A stretch of DNA of 64,000 nucleotides, taken from assembly GCF_036288925.1 (NCBI RefSeq), contig NZ_CP127167.1, forward strand, positions 62,001 through 126,000, in the 5' to 3' direction. The notes beneath the pieces were generated by a model. The model was not told where the DNA came from. It was given only the letters and a program-made list of their open reading frames with translations, and did not search any database. Made by a program: the position numbers and the translations under genes. Source of the stretch: Haemophilus parainfluenzae (GTDB lineage Bacteria > Pseudomonadota > Gammaproteobacteria > Enterobacterales > Pasteurellaceae). Shown here one piece after another: positions 51,292-62,155 of this stretch (position 1 is the stretch's first letter; every line of letters begins with the position of its first letter).

Positions 51292-51774
51292 ATGACCAAG
51301 AAAAAAGCCAAAGTTGGCTCTAATACAATTGCATTAAATAAACGAGCCAGACACGAATACTTTATAGAAAACGAAATTGAAGCTGGCCTTGAATTACAAG
51401 GTTGGGAAGTAAAATCAATGCGTGCAGGTAAAGCCAATATCAGCGACAGCTATATCATTTTTAAAAATGGTGAAGCTTATTTATTTGGTGCGACCATTCA
51501 ACCATTGAGCTTAGCCTCTACCCACGTGGTTTGCGATCCGACGCGTACACGTAAGCTTTTATTGAATAAACGTGAATTGGATAATCTTTTCGGCAAATCA
51601 AGCCGTGATGGTTTTACCATTGTTGCCCTTTCTCTTTATTGGAAAGGCCCTTGGGCAAAGATCAAAATCGGCGTTGCGAAAGGTAAAAAGCAACATGATA
51701 AACGTGATGATATTAAAGAACGCGAATGGAAAGTGACAAAAGAGCGTATTATGAAAAACGCGCATCGTGGGTAA
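51292..51774 (+). CDS. smpB: SsrA-binding protein SmpB
   Basis: Partner of tmRNA in ribosome rescue. 160 aa. [34 protein letters not shown] and KLLLNKREL are family motifs, and the basic C-terminal tail ([19 protein letters not shown]) enters the mRNA channel. GGATAACA precedes the ATG. The tmRNA gene itself is not in this window. Confidence 0.97.
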   Translation: MTKKKAKVGSNTIALNKRARHEYFIENEIEAGLELQGWEVKSMRAGKANISDSYIIFKNGEAYLFGATIQPLSLASTHVVCDPTRTRKLLLNKRELDNLFGKSSRDGFTIVALSLYWKGPWAKIKIGVAKGKKQHDKRDDIKEREWKVTKERIMKNAHRG

Positions 51775-51792
51775 CAATTCCTACAAATAGAC

Positions 51793-51828
51793 AAAATGCC
51801 TTTCAACCAAAAGGCATTTTTCTTTTTC
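51793..51828 (+). terminator. Terminator after smpB
   Basis: AAAATGCCTTT-caacca-AAAGGCATTTTTCTTTTTC. Confidence 0.85.
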
Positions 51829-51866
51829 TTAATATGAAAAAAATTCTCATCGTCATGAATAAAAGT

Positions 51867-51885
51867 ACATTGATAATCATTTGCT
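51867..51885. promoter_or_regulatory. Fur-like box over the rpmE2 promoter
   Basis: TACATTGATAATCATTTGC matches 14 of 19 positions of the Fur consensus, including the core TGATAATCATT. It covers the likely -35 box. Confidence 0.55.
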
Positions 51886-51899
51886 TTTGAATTAGTATC
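51871..51899 (+). promoter_or_regulatory. Likely promoter of rpmE2-rpmJ2
   Basis: TTGATA (51871-51876), 17-base spacer, TAGTAT (51894-51899). Confidence 0.65.
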
Positions 51900-51934
51900 T
51901 TCGCCCAATTATTTCCGTCATATAAGGAGTTCTA

Positions 51935-52201
51935 ATGAAAAAAGGCATTCACCCTGAAAATTATCGTACCGTTTTATTTTACGATTCCAATGCGAAACAA
52001 GGCTTTCTCATCCGTTCTTGCGCTAAAACCAACAACACCATGAAATGGGAAGATGGTAACGAATACCCTGTATTTATGTGTGATACTTCATCTGCCTCTC
52101 ACCCATTTTATACCGGTAAAACTCGTCAAATTGGTAACGAAGGTCGTGCAAGTGAATTTGCAAGCCGCTACGGTAAATTTGGCGCATTTAAATCAAAATA
52201 G
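51935..52201 (+). CDS. rpmE2: Ribosomal protein L31 type B (zinc-independent)
   Basis: 88 aa. [17 protein letters not shown] and HPFYTGKTR are typical of the B form (YkgM). The CxxC zinc motif of the standard L31 is missing; only single cysteines remain (IRSCAKT, FMCDTS). Such paralogues replace the zinc-binding forms when zinc is scarce, usually under Zur. AAGGAGTTC ribosome site. Followed 9 bases later by the L36 paralogue. Confidence 0.95.
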   Translation: MKKGIHPENYRTVLFYDSNAKQGFLIRSCAKTNNTMKWEDGNEYPVFMCDTSSASHPFYTGKTRQIGNEGRASEFASRYGKFGAFKSK

Positions 52202-52210
52202 GAATATTCA

Positions 52211-52348
52211 ATGAAAGTATTATCTTCACTCAAAAGCGCAAAGAACCGTCCTGGCTGCAAAATTGTTCGTCGCCACGGTGTCGTCTATGTCATTTCGAAA
52301 ACTAACCCTCGCTTTAAAGCGCGTCAAGGTGGGAAAAAGAAAGGTTAA
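52211..52348 (+). CDS. rpmJ2: Ribosomal protein L36 type B (YkgO)
   Basis: 45-aa protein, [20 protein letters not shown], then [19 protein letters not shown] and GKKKG. It lacks the zinc cysteines and histidine of ordinary L36 apart from one cysteine, so it is the zinc-free paralogue. Ribosome site TAGGAATA. The pairing with rpmE2 is conserved in many gammaproteobacteria. It lies 25 bases before IS copy 2; the element splits its terminator. Confidence 0.93.
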   Translation: MKVLSSLKSAKNRPGCKIVRRHGVVYVISKTNPRFKARQGGKKKG

Positions 52349-52356
52349 AGGCAATA

Positions 52357-52373
52357 AAAAAGAGCGGTCAAAT
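52357..52373. repeat. Left arm of a terminator split by IS copy 2
   Basis: AAAAAGAGCGG (52357-52367) then TCAAAT. The right arm CCGCTCTTTTT lies at 53623-53633. Rejoined they make an 11-bp perfect terminator stem between rpmJ2 and obgE. The left arm is USS-like (AAGAGCGGT versus AAGTGCGGT). Confidence 0.85.
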
Positions 52374-52399
52374 TGATCTGACCCCAAAAAGTTAGACTG

Positions 52400-53269
52400 T
52401 TATTCAAAGGATTGTTTTCGATATTGTATCGGACTCAGTCCTTTTAATTTTAGTTGAATCCGTCGATGATTATAGTAATCCAAATAATCCCTGACGGCAT
52501 CAACTATCTCTTCTTTTGTTTTAAATTCCCGACCATAAAAACATTCTGTTTTTAATCGTCCAAAGAAACTTTCCATTGCGGCATTATCTAAGCAATTCCC
52601 TTTTCTCGACATACTTTGAATGATGCCATGTTCAGCTAAAATTCGACGATAAGCTACCATTTGATATTGCCATCCCTGGTCTGAATGTAAAATGACACCA
52701 CAAGCTTTATTTAATCCTTTGACGGCTTGCATTAACATGTCCTCTACTTGCGCCCAATTTGGGGAATAGCTGAGATTATAGGAGACTATCTCATTGTTAA
52801 ATAAGTCTAAAATTGGAGATAAATAGACTTTACTCCCATCTTTCGCCTTAAACTCGGTGATATCTGTCACCCATTTTTGTTTCGGGGCCGTTGCACTAAA
52901 ATCGCGTTCAAGATGATTCGGTGCAATTACCCCTATCGTGCCTCGATAGGTGGTAAATTTCTTGCTTTTTCTTGACCGCACTTGAAGCCCAAGTGTCTGC
53001 ATTAAACGTTGAACTTTTTTATGATTCACGCCTGGCAAGCTGGCATGAACACGTCGGTAGCCATAATCAGGATGATTGGCTTTGATGCGTTTAATGGCCT
53101 TTTTCAGCTCCTCATCCTTATCCGGTTTAATCTGAAGTTTCGCAAAAAACGTACTACGCGCTAACTGTGCAAAGCCTAAAAGCCATTTTAACGGATAGCG
53201 TGTTCTTAACCTTTGGATAATTTCCGTTGCTCGGCTTCGTCCTGAAGTCTGAGCCTTCTCAACTCCTTT
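52400..53269 (-). CDS. IS3-family transposase OrfB (copy 2)
   Basis: Same as OrfB of copy 1 apart from the final residue, which is glutamate here and lysine there (QSFE versus QSFK). The other six base differences are silent or outside conserved positions as far as the translation shows. DDE residues intact. Start by frameshift from orfA is inferred. USS core at 52975-52983. Confidence 0.88.
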   Translation of the reverse strand, partial: KGVEKAQTSGRSRATEIIQRLRTRYPLKWLLGFAQLARSTFFAKLQIKPDKDEELKKAIKRIKANHPDYGYRRVHASLPGVNHKKVQRLMQTLGLQVRSRKSKKFTTYRGTIGVIAPNHLERDFSATAPKQKWVTDITEFKAKDGSKVYLSPILDLFNNEIVSYNLSYSPNWAQVEDMLMQAVKGLNKACGVILHSDQGWQYQMVAYRRILAEHGIIQSMSRKGNCLDNAAMESFFGRLKTECFYGREFKTKEEIVDAVRDYLDYYNHRRIQLKLKGLSPIQYRKQSFE

Positions 53270-53598
53270 AGGTAGGCTACCTCCGCTTCAAGCTGTAAAA
53301 TTCTCAGGCGTAAACGGTCTTCTTCAGTTTTGGGTGGCGGTGGCATTCTGGCATATTTAGGTTTCATAGGCGGTCGTCCTGATGGTTTACGGGGAATAAG
53401 TCCCTTTATGCCACTTTTTTCAAACCGTTTCAACCATGTCCCGACTAGGGCGTTGGAAGGAATATTGTAAAAACGAGCTGCTTCTCTAATACTCATTTTT
53501 CCATTCAAAATAGGTTGAAGAATTTGTAATTTAAATTCGATTGTGTAGTGTTTACCCATAAAAAATCTGCACCTCAATTGTTGGTTTGTTGAGTCCAA
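53206..53598 (-). CDS. IS3-family OrfA (copy 2)
   Basis: 130 aa, the same protein as OrfA of copy 1, with HTH and coiled-coil parts intact, so the element appears able to move. Confidence 0.9.
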   Translation of the reverse strand: MDSTNQQLRCRFFMGKHYTIEFKLQILQPILNGKMSIREAARFYNIPSNALVGTWLKRFEKSGIKGLIPRKPSGRPPMKPKYARMPPPPKTEEDRLRLRILQLEAEVAYLKELRRLRLQDEAEQRKLSKG

Positions 53599-53644
53599 CT
53601 TTTGGGGTGCAGATCAAATTTTCCGCTCTTTTTCCATTTAGGCA

Positions 53645-54844
<1,200 letters not shown>

Positions 54845-55762
54845 TTACTTTGATTGCGGTAATAACTTATGTCCGATTGCCGACAAAATTGCTCCGCATA
54901 CTACAACAAACGCCCCGATATAGCTAATCATATTTAATTCTGGCGCGGCAAAATTATCAGGGCTCGCATAATGCGCAAGATGAGCAAATAAAATGGTAAA
55001 TAGTGGTACTAAGGTAATCACAACACTGACTTTAGAAACCTCCCAGCGATTAAGGGCTTCGGCATACGCGCCATAACCAAATAAGGTATTTAAGCAACAA
55101 TAAGCCAAACAACCAAATGCTAACGGACTGAGCTCTCTCACTTGGGAAAATTCAGCAACAGGCGTAAATACCAAAAGACAACCGAAATAAATCATTAATA
55201 AAATCTGTGGCGAACTAAAACGGCGAAGCATTAATTTTTGTGCCATACCATAAGCGACCCAAATTAACGAGCCCGCTAGACTTAATAATACCCCCGTTAA
55301 ATAGCGGCTTTCCCCTTGAAACCCACCTAGCTTATCATTGAAGAAAAGTACTAATCCTACAAGTAATAAGGCTAAACCGATTTTTTGGTGTAATCCGAGC
55401 TTTTCTTTAAAGACAAAAAGACCGCAAATCAACATGCCAAAAGAGGAAAAGTGAATAAAAATTTGAGCTGAAGAAGGATCGATAAACTTAAGTGAGCTAT
55501 TAAATAAGAAGAAGTTGCCAGACAACCCTATGACACCAATTACTACCAACCAAATAAATTGACCGCCTTTCAAAAATTGTGGCAATTTTTTCTTATAAGC
55601 AAGCAAAATAAAGAGTGCTAGAAATGCCACAATAAAGCGATACCACACGATCGTTTGTGGCGTCATCACTGATAGAACCTGTTTTAACGCAATAGGTAAA
55701 GATCCCCATGCCATCGCTGTAATTAAAGCAAATAGAAATCCTAAAAGAGGTTGTTGTTTCAT
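54845..55762 (-). CDS. EamA-family (DMT) transporter
   Basis: 305 aa with ten spans in two EamA repeats (MAWGSLPIALKQVLSVMTP and SLIWVAYGMAQKLMLRRF). Drug/metabolite transporter superfamily; substrate unknown. GGAAGACATC before the ATG. The gene is commonly found between rpmA and obgE in this group. Confidence 0.9.
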   Translation of the reverse strand: MKQQPLLGFLFALITAMAWGSLPIALKQVLSVMTPQTIVWYRFIVAFLALFILLAYKKKLPQFLKGGQFIWLVVIGVIGLSGNFFLFNSSLKFIDPSSAQIFIHFSSFGMLICGLFVFKEKLGLHQKIGLALLLVGLVLFFNDKLGGFQGESRYLTGVLLSLAGSLIWVAYGMAQKLMLRRFSSPQILLMIYFGCLLVFTPVAEFSQVRELSPLAFGCLAYCCLNTLFGYGAYAEALNRWEVSKVSVVITLVPLFTILFAHLAHYASPDNFAAPELNMISYIGAFVVVCGAILSAIGHKLLPQSK

Positions 55763-55901
55763 GATGTCTTCCTTTATTTGGCTAAAGCACAGTTAGGAAT
55801 TCAGGTAAATTTCATTCTAAAAAATATTGAAGAGAATGAATGACAGTGCCAAGATAACAGATTTGATTAATGATTGTAAATCACAGGTAAGAAAACAAAG
55901 A

Positions 55902-55935
55902 AAACGCCCCACAGATAATGCTGGGCGTTTATCAA
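55902..55935 (-). terminator. Terminator after rpmA
   Basis: AAAACGCCCca/tgGGGCGTTT-type stem (AAACGCCC with GGGCGTTT), on the minus strand followed by TTCTTTG. Ends rplU-rpmA. Confidence 0.7.
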
Positions 55936-55948
55936 ATCAGATGTAAAA

Positions 55949-56206
55949 TTATTCAGTTACAATACTTACGTATTTACGGCTTTTCTCGCCTTTCACTTCA
56001 AATTTTACTTTACCGTCAGCGGTAGCAAATAAGGTGTGGTCACGACCCATACCTACGTTGTTACCTGCGTGGAACTTAGTACCACGTTGACGTACAATGA
56101 TGCTACCTGCTAATACAGATTCGCCACCGAAACGTTTAACACCAAGGCGTTTAGCTTCAGAATCACGACCGTTACGAGTTGAACCACCAGCTTTTTTAGT
56201 TGCCAT
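55949..56206 (-). CDS. rpmA: Ribosomal protein L27
   Basis: 85 aa, [20 protein letters not shown], the standard bacterial form; [20 protein letters not shown] follows. The N-terminal tail reaches the peptidyl transferase centre. Starts 20 bases after rplU with AGGAGATCAAG. Confidence 0.98.
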
Positions 56207-56226
56207 CTACTTGATCTCCTCTGAAA

Positions 56227-56538
56227 TTATGCTTGAATCCCAGTGATTTTCACTTCCGTGAACCACTGACGATGACCTTGTTGTTTACGGCTGTGTTTAC
56301 GACGACGGAACTTAACGATTTTAACTTTATCGCCACGACCTTGTGCCACAACTTCAGCCACTACTTTCGCACCAGCTACTACTGGTGCACCAATTTTAAC
56401 ATCTTCACCATTAACGACCATCAACACTGAGTCGAACTCAACTGTTGCGCCAGTTGCAAGTTCAAGTTTTTCTAAACGAACCACTTGACCTTCGCTCACA
56501 CGGTGTTGTTTACCGCCACTTTGGAAAACTGCGTACAT
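56227..56538 (-). CDS. rplU: Ribosomal protein L21
   Basis: 103 aa, [20 protein letters not shown], ending [20 protein letters not shown]. Binds 23S rRNA next to L20. First gene of rplU-rpmA; a USS-like GTCCGCACTTC lies upstream. Divergent from ispB. Confidence 0.98.
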   Translation of the reverse strand: MYAVFQSGGKQHRVSEGQVVRLEKLELATGATVEFDSVLMVVNGEDVKIGAPVVAGAKVVAEVVAQGRGDKVKIVKFRRRKHSRKQQGHRQWFTEVKITGIQA

Positions 56539-56762
56539 AAATACTCCGCTATAATTATGCTTCTCCGTTACTATTTTTCGGTCCGCACTTCAAAATTCAT
56601 ATAAATAGGTCGCAAATTCTACGGAAAAAACAGCTCGATCGCAAGCACTTATTTGCAATAAAATAAAAAAAAGTGCTTTCCCTCGAGTTTAATTTCAGAA
56701 ACCCTGAAAAATCAGGTAAAATCCACCAAACTTTCCTTTTTCATATACAACCATCGAACCAA

Positions 56763-57758
56763 ATGAAGATGAACAAACAAGATTTAATGGATATGCATGC
56801 CATTCAAGCATTAACTGATGCGGATATGCAGAAAGTAGACCGAGCTATTCTAGCACAAATTAACTCCGATGTGCCGATGGTTAATCAGCTTGGTTTTTAT
56901 ATTGTACAAGGTGGCGGAAAACGCATCCGACCACTTATTGCGGTTTTAGCCGCTCGTGCATTAGGCTACGAAAGCGATAAAGTGGCCACTTGCGCCACCT
57001 TTGTGGAATTTATTCACACTGCTTCTTTATTACACGATGATGTGGTGGATGAGTCTGATATGCGTCGCGGCCGCGCAACAGCAAATGCGGCCTTTGGTAA
57101 TGCGGCTAGCGTATTAGTAGGCGACTTCATTTATACTCGTGCATTCCAGTTAGTGGCACAGCTACAATCGCTAGATATTCTTCGAATTATGGCTGACGCT
57201 ACCAACGTGTTGGCAGAAGGTGAAGTTCAACAATTGATGAATGTGAATGATCCCGATACCACGGAAGAAAGCTATATGCGTGTGATTTATAGTAAAACAG
57301 CACGTTTATTTGAAGTGGCGGCACAATCTGTGGCGATTGTTGCGGGAGCTGAAAAATCAATTGAAAGCGCATTTCAAGAATATGGTCGCTATCTTGGCAC
57401 CGCATTCCAATTAGTAGATGATGTGTTAGATTACAGCGCAAACGCTGCCGCATTAGGCAAAAATGTGGGTGACGACCTCGCCGAAGGTAAACCGACGCTT
57501 CCTTTATTACACGCAATGCGTCATGGTAATCCACAACAAGCCGCACTTATTCGTGAAGCCATTGAACAAGGCGGAAAACGTGATGCTATCGATGACGTGC
57601 TTGCAATTATGGCTGAACATAAATCCCTTGATTATGCGATGGTTCGTGCAAAACAAGAAGCCCAAAAAGCAGTTAATGCCATTGCCTTATTACCTGAAAG
57701 CGAATACAAAAAAGCCTTAATTTCACTGGCTTATTTATCGGTAGACCGAACTTATTAA
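56763..57758 (+). CDS. ispB: Octaprenyl diphosphate synthase
   Basis: Makes the isoprenoid side chain of ubiquinone or menaquinone. 331 aa from ATG at 56763 ([15 protein letters not shown]); a further 30 codons upstream are open but unlike the family and have no ribosome site. The two Asp-rich motifs are present: [15 protein letters not shown] and [26 protein letters not shown] is also diagnostic. The next gene starts 1 base after the stop. Confidence 0.96.
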   Translation: MKMNKQDLMDMHAIQALTDADMQKVDRAILAQINSDVPMVNQLGFYIVQGGGKRIRPLIAVLAARALGYESDKVATCATFVEFIHTASLLHDDVVDESDMRRGRATANAAFGNAASVLVGDFIYTRAFQLVAQLQSLDILRIMADATNVLAEGEVQQLMNVNDPDTTEESYMRVIYSKTARLFEVAAQSVAIVAGAEKSIESAFQEYGRYLGTAFQLVDDVLDYSANAAALGKNVGDDLAEGKPTLPLLHAMRHGNPQQAALIREAIEQGGKRDAIDDVLAIMAEHKSLDYAMVRAKQEAQKAVNAIALLPESEYKKALISLAYLSVDRTY

Positions 57759-57759
57759 T

Positions 57760-58500
57760 ATGACTGAAGAACAAATTCAACCGCAAAGTGCGGCCGATTC
57801 TCAACCTAAATTTCAAAAACCGCGTAAACAAAAAGTGCGCAAGGATCCCAATGCGCCTTTTATTCGTGAAAAACTCGAATTACCTGAAGGACATAATAAG
57901 TTACTTCTCCACTCTTGCTGCGCGCCTTGCTCAGGTGAAGTGATGGAAGCCATTTTGGCCTCGGGTATTGAATTTACGATTTATTTTTACAACCCGAATA
58001 TTCATCCATTAAAAGAATATTTAATTCGTAAAGAAGAAAACATCCGTTTTGCCCAAAAATTCGGCATTCCATTTATTGATGCTGACTACGATCGCCAACA
58101 ATGGTTTGATCGCGCAAAAGGCATGGAATGGGAACCTGAACGTGGCATCCGTTGCACCATGTGTTTTGATATGCGTTTTGAAAAAGCCGCTGAATATGCT
58201 CATGAACATGGTTTCCCTGTGTTTACTAGTTGCCTTGGTATTTCTCGCTGGAAAGACATGGATCAAATCAATGGTTGCGGTCACCGAGCAGCTGAAAAAT
58301 ATGATGATGTGATTTATTGGGATTACAACTGGCGTAAAGCTGGCGGATCGCAACGTATGATCGAAATCAGTAAGCGTGAACGTTTTTATCAGCAAGAATA
58401 TTGTGGCTGCGTTTATTCTTTACGAGACAGCAATAAATGGCGTGAAGAAACAGGGCGACAAAAAATTGAAATTGGTAAACTCTATTACACGCCCGATTAA
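57760..58500 (+). CDS. queH: Epoxyqueuosine reductase QueH
   Basis: 246 aa. QueH (former DUF208) reduces epoxyqueuosine to queuosine in tRNA, replacing the unrelated QueG. Cysteine motifs: [20 protein letters not shown] and EYCGCVYSL, which bind an iron-sulfur cluster and a second metal. [14 protein letters not shown] is conserved. Immediately follows ispB. QueA and Tgt of the same pathway are encoded about 34 kb to the left. I see no queG here. Confidence 0.95.
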   Translation: MTEEQIQPQSAADSQPKFQKPRKQKVRKDPNAPFIREKLELPEGHNKLLLHSCCAPCSGEVMEAILASGIEFTIYFYNPNIHPLKEYLIRKEENIRFAQKFGIPFIDADYDRQQWFDRAKGMEWEPERGIRCTMCFDMRFEKAAEYAHEHGFPVFTSCLGISRWKDMDQINGCGHRAAEKYDDVIYWDYNWRKAGGSQRMIEISKRERFYQQEYCGCVYSLRDSNKWREETGRQKIEIGKLYYTPD

Positions 58501-58508
58501 AAATACAT

Positions 58509-58547
58509 AAAAAAGAACCGCACTTTCAACATGCGGTTCTTTTTTAT
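58509..58547. terminator. Bidirectional terminator between queH and zapA
   Basis: AAAAAAGAACCGCA (58509-58522) pairs with TGCGGTTCTTTTTT (58532-58545). One arm overlaps a USS core (ACCGCACTT). Confidence 0.9.
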
Positions 58548-58853
58548 TTAATCGACTATAAGGCGCCCACCTAATGCATTCTCTAAAGAATGATCTAACT
58601 GCTGAATTCGCGTACATAACACGTTTTCAATCTGGGCATTTTTATTCTTTTCTTGGGTTAATTCAAAACTTAAATTCAAGGCAACAATAGAAAGCACACG
58701 ATCTAATTGCAATAAACCTGTACGCTCTTTCATTTCAGATACTTGGAGATCTAAACTACGTGCAGCCTGACGCAAAATCTCCTCTTGTTCTGCAGGGACA
58801 TTCAAGCGCAACACTTGCCCTAATACAACAACTTCAACCAGTTTTAATGACAT
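58548..58853 (-). CDS. zapA: Cell division protein ZapA
   Basis: 101 aa. Promotes FtsZ bundling at the division ring. VEVVVLGQVLRLNVPAEQEE is the N-terminal dimer part; the C-terminal coiled coil includes FELTQEKNKNAQIENV. In enterobacteria zapA lies next to ssrS; here it is 24 kb from ssrS-ygfA. Confidence 0.9.
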   Translation of the reverse strand: MSLKLVEVVVLGQVLRLNVPAEQEEILRQAARSLDLQVSEMKERTGLLQLDRVLSIVALNLSFELTQEKNKNAQIENVLCTRIQQLDHSLENALGGRLIVD

Positions 58854-59013
58854 GCTATTCCCTTATGTTGAATATTTAAGTATACCTATTATGCCATAGC
58901 CAAATGCCTTCGTCATACTTTTTACATTTAATTAACCGTACTTTATATGTTCGCCCCATTTCCCAATTTAGGCTATAATGCGACACTTTTCATTATTTTT
59001 GAACGGAATATTT

Positions 59014-61812
59014 ATGCCAACTATTGCTCCTAATCCATTAGTCCTAGTGGACGGTTCATCTTATTTATATCGTGCTTTTCATGCTTTTCCGCCACTCACC
59101 AATTCTGCTGGCGAGCCGACTGGTGCCATGTACGGTGTATTAAATATGCTCAAAAGCCTGATTTCGCAAGTGCAACCGAGCCATATTGCGGTAGTCTTTG
59201 ATGCAAAAGGCAAAACTTTCCGTGATGAAATGTTTGAACAATATAAATCCCATCGTCCACCGATGCCAGACGATCTGCGTAAACAAATTCAGCCGTTACA
59301 CGATATTATCCGCGCCCTTGGCATTCCTCTTTTAGTCATTGAAGGCGTGGAGGCTGACGATGTCATTGGTACCTTAGCGGTAGCGGCTTCCAAAGACAAT
59401 CAAAAAGTCTTAATCAGCACCGGCGATAAAGACATGGCACAGCTAGTGGATGACAACATTATGTTGATCAACACCATGAATAATACCTTATTGGATCGCG
59501 ATGCCGTGATTGAAAAATACGGTATTCCACCAGAACTCATCATCGATTACTTAGCGCTAATGGGCGATAGCGCCGATAATATTCCAGGCGTAGCGGGTGT
59601 GGGTGAAAAAACCGCACTTGGCCTCTTGCAGGGTATCGGCAGCATGGCAGAAATTTATGCCAACTTAGACAAAGTGGCTGAATTACCAATTCGTGGGGCA
59701 AAAAAATTAGGTGATAAATTATTGGCTGAAAAAGAAATGGCCGATTTATCCTATCGCCTTGCCACGATCAAAACCGATGTCGCCCTCGATATTACGCCAG
59801 AGCAACTCACTCTTGGTGCAAGCAATAACGATCAACTTACCGAATATTTCGGCCGTTATGAATTTAAACGTTGGCTCAATGAAGTGATGAATGGCGCTGA
59901 TTCCATCACCAATAACAACGAACAACCGACCAAGATTAATCACTATCAAGCTACGCCTGCGCTCACTCAAGACAATAGCGATGAAGCATTGCCGGCAATT
60001 CAAATTGATCGTAGCCGTTATGAAACCTTGCTCACCGAAGCCGATTTAAATCGTTGGGTGGAAAAACTCAATCAAGCCAAACTTTTTGCGCTAGATACTG
60101 AAACCGATAATTTAGATTATATGGACGCCAACTTGGTCGGTATTTCCTTTGCATTAGAAAACGGTGAAGCCGCTTATTTAGCGCTACAATTAGATTATTT
60201 AGGTGCACCAAAAACTCTCGAAAAAACAACCGCACTTACGTTGTTAAAACCGGTTTTAGAAAATCCTGCTATTCAAAAAGTTGGGCAAAACTTCAAATAC
60301 GATCTCACCATCTTTGCCCGTAATGGCATTAATGTGCAAGGTGTGGCTTTCGATACCATGTTGGAGTCCTATGTGCTCAACAGTACCGGTCGTCATAATA
60401 TGGACGATCTGGCAAAACGTTATTTAGGACATCAAACCATCAGTTTTGAAGAGATTGCAGGCAAAGGTAAAAATCAGCTGACCTTTAACCAAATTCCGTT
60501 GGAACAAGCCGCTGAGTACGCGGCGGAAGATGCTGATGTGACAATGAAACTGCAACAAGTGCTATGGAAAAAACTCTCTAAAGAACCCACTCTGGAAAAA
60601 CTCTTTAAAGAAATGGAATTGCCATTGTTAGGCGTACTATCCCGTATGGAACGTCGAGGTGTTTTAATTGATAGCGATGCACTATTCCTACAATCTAATG
60701 AAATCGCTAACCGTTTAAGTGAGTTAGAAGAACAGGCCTATGTCTTGGCTGGGCAGCCATTTAATTTGGCCTCAACCAAACAATTACAGGAAATTTTGTT
60801 TGATAAATTAGGTTTGCCGGTTATTCAAAAAACACCAAAAGGTGCACCATCCACCAACGAGGAAGTGTTGGAGGAACTGGCATTTAGTCATGAATTACCG
60901 AAAGTATTGGTAGAACATCGAGGGCTAAGCAAACTAAAATCCACCTACACTGACAAATTACCGCAAATGGTGAATCCACAAACGGGTCGAGTGCATACTT
61001 CCTACCATCAAGCGGTGACAGCCACAGGTCGTCTTTCATCAAGCGATCCGAATCTGCAAAACATTCCGATTCGTAATGAAGAAGGCCGTCGTATTCGTCA
61101 AGCTTTTATCGCCCGCGAAGGCTTTACTATTGTGGCAGCCGACTATTCACAAATCGAGCTGCGCATTATGGCGCACCTATCACAGGATCAAGGCTTAATT
61201 AACGCCTTTACCCAAGGCAAAGATATTCACCGCTCTACCGCAGCAGAAATCTTTGGTGTCGCACTGGATGAAGTAACGTCCGAACAACGCCGCAATGCTA
61301 AGGCAATTAACTTCGGTTTAATTTATGGTATGTCTGCCTTTGGCTTATCGCGCCAACTCAGCATTGGCCGTGCCGATGCTCAGAGCTATATGGATTTATA
61401 TTTCAAACGCTATCCTGGCGTACAAACTTTTATGCACGATATTCGCGAAAAAGCCAAAGCCCAAGGCTATGTAGAAACCCTATTCGGCCGTCGTTTATAT
61501 CTGCCAGATATTAACTCTTCTAATGGTATGCGCCGTAAAGCCGCCGAACGTGTCGCGATCAATGCACCAATGCAAGGCACAGCCGCAGACATTATCAAAC
61601 GTGCCATGATTCAATTGGATCAAAAACTACAAAACGATCCCGATATTGAGATGATTATGCAAGTGCACGATGAATTGGTGTTTGAAGTGCGGTCAGAAAA
61701 AGTCGCGTTTTATAGCGAGCTCATCAAAACACAAATGGAAAGCGCGGCTGATTTAGTGGTGCCATTGATTGTAGATGTGGGTCAAGGTACAAACTGGGAT
61801 GAGGCTCACTAA
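59014..61812 (+). CDS. polA: DNA polymerase I
   Basis: 932 aa from ATG at 59014 ([20 protein letters not shown]), with CGGAATATTT upstream; 12 upstream codons are rejected. N-terminal 5' nuclease ([34 protein letters not shown]), a 3'-5' exonuclease domain that keeps its acidic residues ([12 protein letters not shown]), and the family A polymerase with [31 protein letters not shown] and [14 protein letters not shown] cores occur inside (near 59611 and 61686). Fills gaps in repair and removes RNA primers. Confidence 0.98.
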   Translation: MPTIAPNPLVLVDGSSYLYRAFHAFPPLTNSAGEPTGAMYGVLNMLKSLISQVQPSHIAVVFDAKGKTFRDEMFEQYKSHRPPMPDDLRKQIQPLHDIIRALGIPLLVIEGVEADDVIGTLAVAASKDNQKVLISTGDKDMAQLVDDNIMLINTMNNTLLDRDAVIEKYGIPPELIIDYLALMGDSADNIPGVAGVGEKTALGLLQGIGSMAEIYANLDKVAELPIRGAKKLGDKLLAEKEMADLSYRLATIKTDVALDITPEQLTLGASNNDQLTEYFGRYEFKRWLNEVMNGADSITNNNEQPTKINHYQATPALTQDNSDEALPAIQIDRSRYETLLTEADLNRWVEKLNQAKLFALDTETDNLDYMDANLVGISFALENGEAAYLALQLDYLGAPKTLEKTTALTLLKPVLENPAIQKVGQNFKYDLTIFARNGINVQGVAFDTMLESYVLNSTGRHNMDDLAKRYLGHQTISFEEIAGKGKNQLTFNQIPLEQAAEYAAEDADVTMKLQQVLWKKLSKEPTLEKLFKEMELPLLGVLSRMERRGVLIDSDALFLQSNEIANRLSELEEQAYVLAGQPFNLASTKQLQEILFDKLGLPVIQKTPKGAPSTNEEVLEELAFSHELPKVLVEHRGLSKLKSTYTDKLPQMVNPQTGRVHTSYHQAVTATGRLSSSDPNLQNIPIRNEEGRRIRQAFIAREGFTIVAADYSQIELRIMAHLSQDQGLINAFTQGKDIHRSTAAEIFGVALDEVTSEQRRNAKAINFGLIYGMSAFGLSRQLSIGRADAQSYMDLYFKRYPGVQTFMHDIREKAKAQGYVETLFGRRLYLPDINSSNGMRRKAAERVAINAPMQGTAADIIKRAMIQLDQKLQNDPDIEMIMQVHDELVFEVRSEKVAFYSELIKTQMESAADLVVPLIVDVGQGTNWDEAH

Positions 61813-61823
61813 CAAATTTAGTC

Positions 61824-62138
61824 ATGAATAAAGTTATTAGAAGTCACCTATTTACGGCTGAACGCGCTTGGGGAGCCCTTGATATTACCAATATGAATGG
61901 CATTTCCGTGCGTCTTCACTGGACAGACAAACCTTACAAATGGCATATCAATGACGGTGAAGAAGTCTTTGCTGTTATGGATGGTACGGTGGAAATGCAC
62001 TACAAAGAAGAGGGCCTAGAGAAAGCCGTATTGCTCCATGCGGGTGATATTTTTTATGCGGGTATTGGTACCGAACATGTTGCTCACCCACAAGGCGAAA
62101 CGCGCATATTAGTCATAGAGAAAGAAGACAGTATTTAA
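61824..62138 (+). CDS. Small cupin-domain protein
   Basis: 104 aa single cupin. WTDKPYKWHINDGEEVFAVM is the first cupin motif with its His and Glu, and HAGDIFYAGIGTEHVAHP the second. Such proteins bind a metal and may be enzymes or sensors; no function assigned. It lies 11 bases after polA and 17 before the cysteine desulfidase-type gene. Confidence 0.8.
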   Translation: MNKVIRSHLFTAERAWGALDITNMNGISVRLHWTDKPYKWHINDGEEVFAVMDGTVEMHYKEEGLEKAVLLHAGDIFYAGIGTEHVAHPQGETRILVIEKEDSI

Positions 62139-62155
62139 TAAATTAAAAGAATTTT

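Larger units (their letters stand above)
52374..53616 (-). mobile_element. IS3-family insertion sequence, copy 2 (1,243 bp)
   Basis: Same length, ends and gene order as copy 1. A clear 3-bp target duplication AAT is seen on both sides (52371-52373 and 53617-53619). It lies in the loop of the terminator between rpmJ2 and obgE. Apart from 7 changes near the left end the sequence is the same as copy 1 by eye, so one copy derives recently from the other or from a shared source. Confidence 0.96.
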
